Shown here: piece by piece, positions 7,301 to 14,356 of the stretch | How positions within the stretch are numbered: position 1 is the stretch's first letter | Layout: every line of letters starts with the position of its first letter | The notes under the pieces: model-generated | The model's input: only the letters and a program-made list of their open reading frames with translations | What the model was told of the DNA's origin: nothing | The model's database searches: none | Made by a program: the position numbers and the translations under genes | Assembly: GCA_046758845.1 (NCBI GenBank) | Contig: JBHIBA010000090.1 | Location: 1 to 14,356, forward strand | From: JBHIBA01 sp046758845 | GTDB lineage: Bacteria > UBA8248 > JACPRG01 > G963555815 | DNA: 14,356 nucleotides | Direction: 5' to 3'

Positions 7301-8661
7301 GACGTCACAGGAAGCCGCAGGGGCGTCCCCCGAACATGTTCGGGCTCGACTTTCTCGACCCGCACCCGGATCAGTTCCCTCATCCACGCGTCCGGTCCGG
7401 GGGTCAACACTTTTATGTAGTTTCCGGTCAGTCCCTGAAGGAGGCCCGTTTTCTTGGGCTGGCTGTGCTCGATCAGGACCTCCACTTCCTTCCCCAGGTG
7501 CTGCTCGCAAAACGCCCGGCGTTTCCGGAGGCCCAGCTCGCGCAGCAGGGCCACGCGCTCCTTCTTGGCCTCAGGGGAAAGGCCTCCCTCCAGACCGGCC
7601 GCTCGCGTGTTCCTTCGCGGCGAGTAAGGGAAGACGTGGAGGTACGTGACGGGCAACTCCTCGATAAGGGCGTATGTGCGCCGGAAGGCGTCCTCGGTTT
7701 CGGTGGGAAATCCGGCGATCACGTCAGCGCCGATCCCCGCCGCCGGAAAGGCCCGTTTCAGGGACCAGAGGCGATCGGCGTAATGGGCGGCATTGTAAGG
7801 GCGGCGCATCGCCTTGAGAACTCCGTCGTCGCCGCTTTGAAGGGGAACGTGAAAGTGGGGACTGATGCAAGGGGTCTCGGCACAAGCCTCGATGAGGTGA
7901 TCCGGTATCTCCCATGGATTGAGGGAGCTGATGCGAAGCCTGTCCAAGCCCCGGACCTCCCCCAGCTGGCGCACCAGGAAGGCCAGATCGGTTGCGGGAT
8001 TCAGATCCCAACCATAGCTGCCCAGGTCCACGCCCGTGAGGACGACCTCCCGGAATCCCGCCGAGACCAGACCCCGGACCTGCCGGAGGGCGGAGTGAGG
8101 CGGCAGGCTCCTGCTGGGTCCCCTCGCGAGGGTGATCGCGCAGAAAGAACAGCGAAAATCGCAGCCATCCTGTACCTTGATAAACGCCCGGGTATTCCCA
8201 GGAAAGTTTCGAATCGGGACCTCGTCGAACTTCACTCCCCGGTCCATGTCGCTCACTTCAACCACCGGGCGCCCCGAGGGCCGCTTGTGAAGGCCGTTGC
8301 ATTGCAGGAAAGCCGTCAGCCTCTCAGCCAGGTGAAGCTTTTCCCGGTTCCCGAGGATCAGGTCTACCCCTCTCAGCGCGGCCGCTTCCCCAGGACTGGC
8401 CTGGGGGTAGCATCCGGCCAGGACTACGACGGCGTTCCGATTGGAGCGGACGGCCCGGCGGGCCAGCTGGCGAGAACGGTAGTCGCTCTTTCCCGTCACC
8501 GTGCAGGTGTTGACCACGTAAACGTCGGCGGCACTTTCAAACGGGACGACGCAAAACCCGTTCCTTTCCAGTCCCTCCATCATGGCCGCCGATTCGGACT
8601 GGTTCATCCGGCATCCTAAGGTGTCCAGCCCGACCCGCAGTCCCTCCGGCGTAAAGGACAT
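7297..8661 (-). CDS. mtaB: tRNA ms2t6A methylthiotransferase, MtaB-type radical SAM enzyme
   Basis: This 454-residue enzyme inserts a methylthio group at C2 of N6-threonylcarbamoyladenosine-37 in tRNAs reading ANN codons. Domain order is typical. An N-terminal UPF0004 domain has three cluster Cys (C17 in DTLGCRMNQSE, C53 in NTCTVT, C84 in AGCYPQ). A radical SAM core follows with CDFRCSFC (C167, C171, C174). A C-terminal TRAM-like domain lies around the last 70 residues. The LGCRMNQ motif and the length favour MtaB over MiaB or RimO. A TTG at 8694 could extend the frame by 11 codons, but AGAGGGA six bases before the ATG at 8661 decides for the shorter form. It leads a leftward operon, and its last bases overlap the SAM hydroxide adenosyltransferase start. 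It consumes SAM both as radical source and as methyl donor. Confidence 0.93.
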   Translation of the reverse strand: MSFTPEGLRVGLDTLGCRMNQSESAAMMEGLERNGFCVVPFESAADVYVVNTCTVTGKSDYRSRQLARRAVRSNRNAVVVLAGCYPQASPGEAAALRGVDLILGNREKLHLAERLTAFLQCNGLHKRPSGRPVVEVSDMDRGVKFDEVPIRNFPGNTRAFIKVQDGCDFRCSFCAITLARGPSRSLPPHSALRQVRGLVSAGFREVVLTGVDLGSYGWDLNPATDLAFLVRQLGEVRGLDRLRISSLNPWEIPDHLIEACAETPCISPHFHVPLQSGDDGVLKAMRRPYNAAHYADRLWSLKRAFPAAGIGADVIAGFPTETEDAFRRTYALIEELPVTYLHVFPYSPRRNTRAAGLEGGLSPEAKKERVALLRELGLRKRRAFCEQHLGKEVEVLIEHSQPKKTGLLQGLTGNYIKVLTPGPDAWMRELIRVRVEKVEPEHVRGTPLRLPVTS

Positions 8662-8738
8662 CTCGAATCCCTCTTTCGCGCCTTCATCTTTCAAACGGCC
8701 AGTTTCAAATCACTTTCGATTGCCTCGCAACGATTCTT

Positions 8739-8767
8739 AACTTACTTCCTATATGGTTTCGAGACAA
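8739..8767 (-). promoter_or_regulatory. Possible promoter of the mtaB operon
   Basis: On the minus strand TTGTCT (8762-8767) lies 17 bases before TAAGTT (8739-8744). The match is moderate (four and three of six), but this is the best pair I found in the divergent 290-bp gap, and it leaves about a 70-base leader before the chosen mtaB ATG. Confidence 0.3.
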
Positions 8768-8798
8768 GCCGACGCAGGCGGGGGCTTCGAGAAAGACC

Positions 8799-8827
8799 TT
8801 GACTCCACGGCGCCTGTTTGCTAGCTT
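8799..8827 (+). promoter_or_regulatory. Probable promoter of the molybdenum-hydroxylase subunit genes
   Basis: TTGACT (8799-8804) is followed after 17 bases by TAGCTT (8822-8827), preceded by TGC as in an extended -10. The -35 matches consensus at five of six positions, the -10 at three. Transcription would start near 8834, leaving a leader of about 118 bases before the FAD-subunit ATG at 8952. I saw no clear operator or riboswitch in that leader. Confidence 0.45.
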
Positions 8828-8951
8828 GATTGGAAGCCGGCAGTCGCTCGTCCCTCTAGGATTGTGCACCTATCGCGGCCGGCGCGTCTCGATGATCTGC
8901 CAACCAGGAAAAGACGGGAACCATTGATTTGTGTGAGGGTGGGGTTCAGAC

Positions 8952-9815
8952 ATGAAAAATTTTGATTACGTGGCTCCCAGAACTCTTGACGAGGCGGTCT
9001 CCATTCTCAAGGATGCCAAAGAGGGTTGGCACGTCCTTTCCGGGGGAACGAATCTCGTCGTCGAAATCCGCGACCGAAAAACGGCGCCGGACGTGGTCGT
9101 GGACATCAGCTACATCGATTCGCTCCGTTACATCCGGGAAGAAAACGGAAAGATCCGGATCGGGGGCCGCGCCAGCGTCGAAGACCTGTTGCGCTCCGGG
9201 CCCATCCGGGAAAAAGCCGGGGTCCTTTACGAGTGCGCCCTGAACTTCGCCGGTCCGCCGATTCGAAACCGCGCCACGGTGGCGGGCAACATCGTGGACG
9301 CCTCTCCGGCGGCCGATTGCGCGCCCCCTCTTCAGGCCTTGGACGCGGTGGCTGTTTTGAGAAGCGCCGAAGGCGAGCGGCGCGTGCCCGTCAGCGAATT
9401 CGCGCAGGGGGTACGGGAAACCGTACGCAGGCCCAACGAGTTGGTGACGGAAATTGAGTTCGAGCCCATCGGGAAAGGTTCAGGCTACGGTTACTACAAG
9501 CTCGGGCGGCGCAGGGCGATGGCCATCTCTGTGGTGAGCGAGGCCGTGGTCCTGCACATGGACAACGGGACCTGCCGCAAAGCGGGAATCTCCCTGGGGG
9601 CGGTGGCCCCGGTCCCCATTCGGGTCCAGAAGGCGGAAGAGATGCTTGAGGGCAAGCCCGCTCCGGACGAAACGACGGTGAACGAGTGCGGCCGGTTGGC
9701 CGCCGAGGCGGCCAGCCCCATCGACGACATCCGGGCCTCGGCCGAGTACCGCAAACTGATGTGCGAGGTCTTAACCCGGAGACTGATCAACAGGGCCCTG
9801 GGCCGCGAAGCCTAG
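8952..9815 (+). CDS. FAD-binding subunit of a molybdenum hydroxylase (CoxM/XdhB-like)
   Basis: This 287-residue protein is the medium, FAD-binding subunit of xanthine dehydrogenase/CO dehydrogenase-type enzymes, which carries electrons from the Fe-S clusters to the final acceptor. The two FAD-contact segments are visible: LSGGTNLVVEIRD (29-41) and IRNRATVAGNIVDASPAAD (104-122). The second reads AGN where GGN is usual. A GYGYYKLGRRRAMAIS block and a C-terminal CO-dehydrogenase flavoprotein domain follow. I see no extra Cys-rich loop like the 4Fe-4S insert of 4-hydroxybenzoyl-CoA reductase HcrB. AGGGTGGGG precedes the ATG by seven bases. It is followed 17 bp later by the [2Fe-2S] subunit. No large molybdopterin subunit is encoded in this window, so the complex it serves is uncertain. 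Confidence 0.93.
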   Translation: MKNFDYVAPRTLDEAVSILKDAKEGWHVLSGGTNLVVEIRDRKTAPDVVVDISYIDSLRYIREENGKIRIGGRASVEDLLRSGPIREKAGVLYECALNFAGPPIRNRATVAGNIVDASPAADCAPPLQALDAVAVLRSAEGERRVPVSEFAQGVRETVRRPNELVTEIEFEPIGKGSGYGYYKLGRRRAMAISVVSEAVVLHMDNGTCRKAGISLGAVAPVPIRVQKAEEMLEGKPAPDETTVNECGRLAAEAASPIDDIRASAEYRKLMCEVLTRRLINRALGREA

Positions 9816-9832
9816 CCCAGTTGGAGAGCGCA

Positions 9833-10306
9833 ATGCGAAAAGAGCACACCGCGAAATTCACCCTCAACGGTGAAGCCATGGAGCGGACGTTTCCTTCCAA
9901 CGTGTCGCTGCTCAACGCCCTTCGGTACGAGATCGGGGCGACTGAAGTCAAGAATGGATGCGAAAAGGGCGATTGCGGCGCTTGCGTGGTGATCGTGGAC
10001 GGTCAGGCCGAGAACGCCTGCTGCATGCTCGCCGTTCAGGCCGACGGAAAAGACATCGTGACGGTGAAGGGGTTGGGGAGCATCGACAACCTCCATCCTC
10101 TCCAGAAAGCCTTCATCGAAATGGGAGCCATCCAGTGCGGCTTCTGCACGCCGGGTATGCTTTGCGCCGCCAAGACCTTCCTGGATGAATACCCGAATCC
10201 GACCCGTCACCAGATCAAGGTCGGCATTTCGGGGAACCTTTGCCGCTGCACCGGCTACGTAAAGATCATCGACGCCATCGAAGCCGTCGCGCAAGGAAAG
10301 TATTGA
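9833..10306 (+). CDS. [2Fe-2S] subunit of a molybdenum hydroxylase (CoxS/XdhC-like)
   Basis: This 157-residue small subunit carries both iron-sulfur clusters of the family. The plant-ferredoxin-type cluster uses C43, C48 and C51 (GCEKGDCGAC), with C63 or C64 as fourth ligand. The C-terminal helical-bundle cluster uses C102, C105 (QCGFCTPGM), C137 and C139 (NLCRCTGY). It passes electrons from the molybdenum site to the FAD subunit. The frame is open further upstream, inside the preceding gene, but GGAG six bases before the ATG at 9833 and the family length fix this start. It is probably co-transcribed with the FAD gene and ends 39 bp before a terminator. In CO dehydrogenase operons the large subunit usually follows here; it does not. 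The two consecutive Cys at 63-64 make the exact fourth ligand ambiguous. Confidence 0.95.
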   Translation: MRKEHTAKFTLNGEAMERTFPSNVSLLNALRYEIGATEVKNGCEKGDCGACVVIVDGQAENACCMLAVQADGKDIVTVKGLGSIDNLHPLQKAFIEMGAIQCGFCTPGMLCAAKTFLDEYPNPTRHQIKVGISGNLCRCTGYVKIIDAIEAVAQGKY

Positions 10307-10345
10307 CGGATTCGGCCGGCAAGGATAATTAAGGTATGGAGATTG

Positions 10346-10387
10346 AAACGCCCGCGCCCTCGAGCGTCCGGGCGTTTGTTTCCTTGT
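10346..10387 (+). terminator. Rho-independent terminator after the [2Fe-2S] subunit gene
   Basis: AAACGCCCG (10346-10354) pairs perfectly with CGGGCGTTT (10369-10377) across a 14-base loop that contains a further CGC/GCG pairing, and a T-rich GTTTCCTTG stretch follows. It should end the FAD/Fe-S transcript before the MoxR gene, so the two gene pairs are probably separate transcription units or only partly coupled. Confidence 0.7.
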
Positions 10388-10522
10388 GAGTCGATCTTCG
10401 GATGACCCGCCCCGCGGGTGGCTGCGGATTGCCTCCGTTTCCCTTTCCATCGGTCAGATAAGGTAGCCGCTCCGGACAACCGACGGACTGCCCTCTACCC
10501 CAGGCGACGAGGATTGCCTCGA

Positions 10523-11410
10523 ATGTTCAAAACGATTGAGGAACTTCAAGAACAGCTGAGGAAAGAGAATTACATTGCCGATCGCACCCTGGCGACCACC
10601 CTCTACCTCTCCATTTCCATGAGGAAACCCATCTTCCTCGAAGGGGAAGCGGGCGTCGGAAAGACCGATGTGGCCAAGGTGCTCGCTCAGGTCACCGACA
10701 CCCGCCTGATCCGCCTTCAATGCTATGAGGGCCTGGATGCCAACACCGCCCTATATGAGTGGAACTACGCCAAGCAGCTGCTCCGAATCAAGATGGAGGA
10801 GGGATCGAAGAGTTCGCGCCAGGCGCTGGAGGAGACCATCTTCAGTCCGGAGTTCCTCATCGCCCGGCCGCTCTTGGAGGCCATTCAGGACAGCAACGAA
10901 AGGTCGCCCGTCCTTTTGATCGACGAAGTGGATCGAAGCGATGAGGAATTTGAAGCGTTCCTGCTGGAGATCCTGGCGGATTTCCAGATCACCATTCCCG
11001 AGATCGGCACGATCGCCGCAACCCACAAACCCTACGTGGTCCTGACCTCGAACCGGACGCGCGACGTTCATGACGCCCTGAAACGCCGCTGCCTGTACCT
11101 GTGGATCGATTATCCGACTTTCGCCAAAGAGCTGGAGATCGTGATGGTCAAGGCTCCCGGGATCCGGGAGGAACTGGCCCGGCAAATCTGCAACTTCATG
11201 CAGGGGTTCCGGGATATCGACTTTTACAAAAAGCCGGGAATCGCCGAGACCCTGGACTGGGCCACCGCCCTCATGACCCTCCATCGCAACGAGCTGGACG
11301 GCGAAGCGGTCAACGAAACCCTGGGGGCCATCTTCAAATACCAGGAAGACGTGATCCGGGCGCGGGATGAAGCCGTTCCCATGCTCCTGAGCCGCTACGC
11401 AGGAGAATAA
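10523..11410 (+). CDS. coxD: MoxR-family AAA+ ATPase, CoxD-like
   Basis: This 295-residue AAA+ ATPase has a Walker A motif GEAGVGKT (41-48), a Walker B motif LLIDEVDR (131-138), a sensor-1 Asn in LTSNRTRD (N177), and the helical lid region after about residue 200. MoxR ATPases act as chaperone-like partners of VWA proteins. In Oligotropha, CoxD is needed to mature the Mo-Cu site of CO dehydrogenase. The frame is open 35 codons upstream, but GAGGA nine bases before the ATG at 10523 and the family N-terminus (MFKTIEELQ) favour this start. The CoxE-like gene begins four bases after its stop, so the pair is an operon. The gene lies about 145 bp beyond the terminator of the Fe-S subunit, and I found no convincing promoter in between. 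The CoxD name rests on the adjoining CoxE-like gene; another MoxR subfamily is possible. Confidence 0.9.
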   Translation: MFKTIEELQEQLRKENYIADRTLATTLYLSISMRKPIFLEGEAGVGKTDVAKVLAQVTDTRLIRLQCYEGLDANTALYEWNYAKQLLRIKMEEGSKSSRQALEETIFSPEFLIARPLLEAIQDSNERSPVLLIDEVDRSDEEFEAFLLEILADFQITIPEIGTIAATHKPYVVLTSNRTRDVHDALKRRCLYLWIDYPTFAKELEIVMVKAPGIREELARQICNFMQGFRDIDFYKKPGIAETLDWATALMTLHRNELDGEAVNETLGAIFKYQEDVIRARDEAVPMLLSRYAGE

Positions 11411-11414
11411 TCCC

Positions 11415-12704
11415 TTGCTGGACGAACAGACCAGACCGCCAACGGATGGGAAACGAAAGATCCCGGTCCCCCGCGGGGCGGAGCACAAAGACTTCACGCG
11501 CGACCTGCTCCTTTTCTGCCGGAAGCTGCGCTCGCGGAACGTGAAAGTCACGACGGGCAGGGTCCTCGACCTTTACAGGAGCCTGAATTTCATCAACCTG
11601 ACCCGAAAAGAAGACTTTCGCGCCGCCGCCCGCTCCAACCTGGTCTCTAGCTACCAAGAGTTGAAGACCTTCGATGAGCTCTTCAATGAATTCTGGGGAA
11701 TCGGGCAGGACGAAATGACTCCCGAGGGATTGGAAGGTTGCGCCCCCGAAAGCGAACCCCCCATGGATCAGGATGGGTGCGGCGCAGAGGGAGAGGATTC
11801 CGGCCAGGAAGGCGAGGAAGGACTGGATGAGGAAGGCGCAGGGCAAGGCGAGGAGGAGGAGCTCCTCCTCATGGACGATGAGGAGGAAGGCGGAGAGGGC
11901 GAAGACGGCGAGCCCTCGGGAGAGGATGACAAACTTCCCAGTTACAGCCCGTATGAGGTGCTCGGCGTCAAGGATTTCGGGAACATCAAGGGCGAAGAGG
12001 TCGAGGAGATTCGAAAACTGATCGCCGAACTCGCCCCAAAGCTGGCGACGAGGCTGAGCCGGCGGAAAACGGCCACTCCCCGCAAGAAGCTCATCGACAT
12101 GCGCCGGACCATCCGCAAGAACCTGCGCTACGGGGGGGACATCGTCCGGTTGTTCCACCGCAGTCCGAAGATCAAGAAGAACGATATCGTCCTTCTCTGT
12201 GATGTCAGCGGTTCCATGGACGCCTACAGCCAGTTCCTGGTCCAATTCATCTACGGTCTGCAAAGCGAGATCAAGAACATTCAAACGGCCGTCTTCAGCA
12301 CCCGGCTGACCCTTGCCACGCCTTACCTCAAGGAACCGGACCTCTACAAGGCGCTCTCCCGTCTGTCCGACAAGGTGCACGACTGGTCGGGAGGGACCAA
12401 CATCGGCGGGTGCCTCAAAACGTTCAACGAGCGTTGGGGTTCCATGATGGTTTCCAAGCGGACCATCGTCATCATCATCAGCGACGGTTGGGACCGTGGA
12501 GAAATCGAAGTTCTGGATCGGGAGTTGCGCCGGCTGAAAAGTCGTTGCCGCAGGATGATCTGGCTCAACCCCCTTCTGGGCAGCCCCGGCTACAAGCCTA
12601 TCGACCGGGGGATGCGGACCGCCCTTCCCTACCTGGACCAGTTCCTGCCCGCCCACAACTTGATGGCCCTCACCACCCTCGCGGAAACCATCAGCCTCGA
12701 GTAG
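11415..12704 (+). CDS. coxE: VWA domain protein, CoxE-like
   Basis: This 429-residue protein is the VWA partner of the preceding MoxR ATPase. The N-terminal region (about 25-95) is typical of CoxE. It is followed by a strongly acidic, Glu/Gly/Asp-rich low-complexity linker (about 105-172), then a VWA domain with the MIDAS motif DVSGS (D263, S265, S267). Further MIDAS elements are SGGTNIGG and ISDGWDRG. The C-terminal WLNPLLGSPGY and LPAHNL motifs are characteristic of the family. The metal-dependent adhesion site should bind a partner or substrate protein for the ATPase to act on. The start is TTG at 11415, four bases after the coxD stop, with AGGAG nine bases upstream; no downstream ATG would keep the conserved N-terminal domain. 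The acidic linker may control the interaction, but this is speculation. Confidence 0.9.
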   Translation: MLDEQTRPPTDGKRKIPVPRGAEHKDFTRDLLLFCRKLRSRNVKVTTGRVLDLYRSLNFINLTRKEDFRAAARSNLVSSYQELKTFDELFNEFWGIGQDEMTPEGLEGCAPESEPPMDQDGCGAEGEDSGQEGEEGLDEEGAGQGEEEELLLMDDEEEGGEGEDGEPSGEDDKLPSYSPYEVLGVKDFGNIKGEEVEEIRKLIAELAPKLATRLSRRKTATPRKKLIDMRRTIRKNLRYGGDIVRLFHRSPKIKKNDIVLLCDVSGSMDAYSQFLVQFIYGLQSEIKNIQTAVFSTRLTLATPYLKEPDLYKALSRLSDKVHDWSGGTNIGGCLKTFNERWGSMMVSKRTIVIIISDGWDRGEIEVLDRELRRLKSRCRRMIWLNPLLGSPGYKPIDRGMRTALPYLDQFLPAHNLMALTTLAETISLE

Positions 12705-12892
12705 CCGCAACCCCCTTCAGAATCGGGGCGTGGAAAGGCTTCGCCCGTCCGGATTATGCAAGAGACGGAGGAGAGGCCCTTTCGAGCGGATTAGAGGGTT
12801 GGATACCCCACGCTCCTTCGATGATCATCCGCAGCTTGTGCATTTAGTGAACGGATTACCGCTGGTTGCTTTTCTCGGATGCGCGGTGTTCA

Positions 12893-12922
12893 TTGACACC
12901 CAGGGCGAATCAAGACTAGATT
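12893..12922 (+). promoter_or_regulatory. Promoter of the metallophosphoesterase gene
   Basis: A perfect TTGACA (12893-12898) is followed after 18 bases by TAGATT (12917-12922). Transcription would start near 12929. A TCCCTGG/CCAGGGA hairpin with an AAAAG loop (12930-12948) would then form at the very 5' end of the message, just before the ribosome-binding site. The gene therefore appears independent of the coxD-coxE pair. Confidence 0.6.
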
Positions 12923-12965
12923 CTTGCCGTCCCTGGAAAAGCCAGGGAACAGGAAGGAGATCGGG

Positions 12966-14192
12966 ATGGGCCACCTGTCATTCCACCTCGTCTTTTACGG
13001 CCTCATCTGCATCCTCGTCTACAGCCAGTGGTACCTGTTTCGAAAGGCAAAGAACTTTGTGCACGGCCGAAGGTGGCCCCCGCGGATCAAGCGTTCGGCG
13101 ATGTTCGCTCTGGGCGGCTTCTTCGCCCTGATGTTGGTCCCGTACCTCTACCGTTTGTCCCTCGGCAGGCCGCCCGCCATCCACTCTGCTTGGTTCACCT
13201 ACGGAATTCTCTATCCATTCGGGATCTGGAGCCTGGGCTCTTTTCTCACGTTTTTATGTCTCCTTCCGATGACTCGAATCCGCCCACTCTTAGCCGCATG
13301 CTCGGGCAGGTTTTCTCGTCTGCGGGCCTCAAAAAAGGAGCCTGACCCGAAGGAGACGGTATTCAACCGGAGGGCATTCCTCCGATGGGCCCTCGGCGGG
13401 ACCACCGCCGCCCCACTCCTTTTGACGACGTACGGAACGGTTTACGCCCGGACGGCTTTCGAGACCGTGGCGATCGACATGCCTGTCCGCGACTTTCCGG
13501 GGCCGCTGGCCGGCTTTCGCATCGTCCAGATCACAGACCTGCACGTGGGGCCCTTCACCTCTGAGCGGCAGACCGTCAAGATCGTCACGAAGGCCAACGC
13601 CCTGGCCCCTGACCTGGTGGTGATCACTGGGGACCTCGTTCACTCCTCCCAGGATTACATTCCCCCCTGCGTACGCGCCCTCTCTCGTTTACGGGCGAGG
13701 TACGGCGTTTTCGCATGTCAGGGGAATCACGAATATTGGGTAGGCGCTGAAGAGGTCCGCCGGGCCGTGGAGGCGGCGGGGATCAGGATGCTGGTGAACG
13801 AGGGTCTGACCCTGCCCGTCCGCAGAGGGCGGATCAATCTGGCGGCGGTGGACGACACCCGCGTGGGAGCCCCCGATCTGAACAGGGCCTTGACGGACCT
13901 TGACCCCTCAGCCCCTACCCTGCTGCTCTCTCACCGTCCTGAGATGTTTCCCTATGCGGCTCGCCGGGGCGTGGACCTCACCTTGTCCGGTCACTACCAC
14001 GGCGGCCAGATCAAAGTGAGAATCTTAGGCGTCCCGTTCACGCCCGTCCGGCTCTTCACAAGATATGTGGAAGGGGCCTTTCGCATCGGGCACAGTCGGC
14101 TGTACGTGAGCCGGGGATTGGGAACAACCGGGACACCCGTCCGGCTCGGCTCCAGGCCGGAATTGACGCTCATCCGGCTGGTTCCAGGCTGA
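12966..14192 (+). CDS. Membrane-anchored metallophosphoesterase (YkuE-like)
   Basis: This 408-residue protein has an N-terminal membrane part with hydrophobic segments at about 5-24, 45-63 and 75-100. A basic linker follows, then NRRAFLRWAL and a further hydrophobic stretch (about 135-160) that resembles a twin-arginine signal placed internally. The calcineurin-like phosphoesterase domain carries the metal-binding motifs DLH (D191, H193), GD (222-223), GNHE (253-256), SHR (H323) and GHYHGG (342-347), and ends in the family's SRGLGTTGTPVRLGSRPELTLI region. YkuE-type proteins act on phospholipid-like or other phosphoesters at the envelope; the substrate here is unknown. AAGGAG just upstream fixes the ATG at 12966 over an in-frame ATG at 12924. 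It has its own promoter (12893-12922). The topology suggests the catalytic domain lies outside the cytoplasm, by inference from the Tat-like motif. Confidence 0.92.
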   Translation: MGHLSFHLVFYGLICILVYSQWYLFRKAKNFVHGRRWPPRIKRSAMFALGGFFALMLVPYLYRLSLGRPPAIHSAWFTYGILYPFGIWSLGSFLTFLCLLPMTRIRPLLAACSGRFSRLRASKKEPDPKETVFNRRAFLRWALGGTTAAPLLLTTYGTVYARTAFETVAIDMPVRDFPGPLAGFRIVQITDLHVGPFTSERQTVKIVTKANALAPDLVVITGDLVHSSQDYIPPCVRALSRLRARYGVFACQGNHEYWVGAEEVRRAVEAAGIRMLVNEGLTLPVRRGRINLAAVDDTRVGAPDLNRALTDLDPSAPTLLLSHRPEMFPYAARRGVDLTLSGHYHGGQIKVRILGVPFTPVRLFTRYVEGAFRIGHSRLYVSRGLGTTGTPVRLGSRPELTLIRLVPG

Positions 14193-14330
14193 TCGGCCCA
14201 GGAAAGTCCACCGCAGAGATCAACAGCCTCTGCCGGAGGAAAGAACCCTGGCCGCACTGGGATGAACGGCTGGTGCTCCTGTTCATAAATTCGCATACAA
14301 GTTTTAAGGTCGTAGCCCCGATCTGAGCGA

Positions 14331-14345
14331 GGGGTCGCAGACCCC
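14331..14345. repeat. Palindromic GC-rich element at the window edge
   Basis: GGGGTC (14331-14336) and GACCCC (14340-14345) form a perfect six-pair hairpin with a GCA loop, 138 bp downstream of the phosphoesterase stop. No T-run follows, so it is not a good terminator. It could be part of an intergenic repeat cut off by the window end. The rest of 14193-14356 shows no gene. Confidence 0.3.
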
Positions 14346-14356
14346 GCGGGCACAGC

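Noticed and set aside
5663..7420. 585-codon plus-strand open frame
   Set aside because: It spans the whole PIN-like gene and most of the SAM hydrolase antisense and has no recognisable domain. The minus-strand genes have proper ribosome sites, and the SAM hydrolase carries its family motifs.
7301..7510. N-terminal 70-codon extension of the SAM hydroxide adenosyltransferase
   Set aside because: It covers the mtaB C-terminus, is Gly/Pro/Arg-rich with no family similarity, and the ATG at 7300 gives the canonical N-terminus with an ATGA overlap.
8662..8694. TTG start extending mtaB by 11 residues
   Set aside because: The ATG at 8661 has a well-placed AGAGGGA, and the extension contains that ribosome site.
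11334..12710. 458-codon minus-strand open frame opposite the VWA gene
   Set aside because: The plus strand encodes a clear CoxE-like VWA protein with MIDAS motif; the antisense product is low-complexity shadow sequence.
12726..12746. GGGCG/CGCCC hairpin after the VWA gene as a terminator
   Set aside because: Only five pairs and no T-run follow; too weak to call.
1..14356. Mobile elements, CRISPR arrays or prophage
   Set aside because: No transposase, integrase, terminal inverted repeats or regularly spaced repeats were seen on either strand.

Overview
This is a GC-rich bacterial window with eleven protein-coding genes and no rRNA, tRNA, CRISPR array, transposase or phage gene that I can see. 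The gene content (UbiD decarboxylases, molybdenum-hydroxylase subunits, MtaB, a SAM hydrolase) and the sigma70-like promoters suggest a metabolically versatile, probably anaerobic or facultative, free-living bacterium, such as a Desulfobacterota-like or NC10/Nitrospira-like lineage. That placement is a guess from gene style; there is no marker gene to fix it.

Left arm, minus strand. Three tandem UbiD-family genes (4491 to 166) form an apparent operon with gaps of 53-58 bp, behind a good promoter at 4563-4591. The first gene (3100-4491) keeps every catalytic and cofactor-binding position I can align. The third (166-1584) has Asp for the metal-binding Asn. The middle one (1638-3041) has lost nearly all of them and looks like a non-catalytic subunit. 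No UbiX prenyltransferase is present. The 291-bp gap upstream holds the promoter, a long inverted repeat and a perfect hairpin with a T-run that faces the plus strand, where no gene precedes it. It is a candidate for a small structured RNA.

Middle, minus strand. Four genes read leftward from 8661: mtaB (tRNA methylthiotransferase), a SAM hydroxide adenosyltransferase overlapping it by 4 bp, an unrecognised PIN-like protein 15 bp further on, and a nitrilase-family amidase after an AT-rich 61-bp gap. The first two share SAM as substrate.

Right arm, plus strand. A FAD subunit and a [2Fe-2S] subunit of a xanthine dehydrogenase/CO dehydrogenase-type enzyme are followed by a strong terminator, then by a CoxD-type MoxR ATPase and a CoxE-type VWA protein. 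The molybdopterin-binding large subunit is absent from the window, although accessory and maturation-type genes are present. A membrane-anchored metallophosphoesterase with its own promoter closes the window, followed by 164 bp of non-coding sequence with a palindromic element at the edge. No stretch longer than 300 bp lacks a gene.

The most interesting points are the UbiD trio with a degenerate middle member, the putative small RNA beside its promoter, and the molybdenum-hydroxylase locus without its catalytic subunit.
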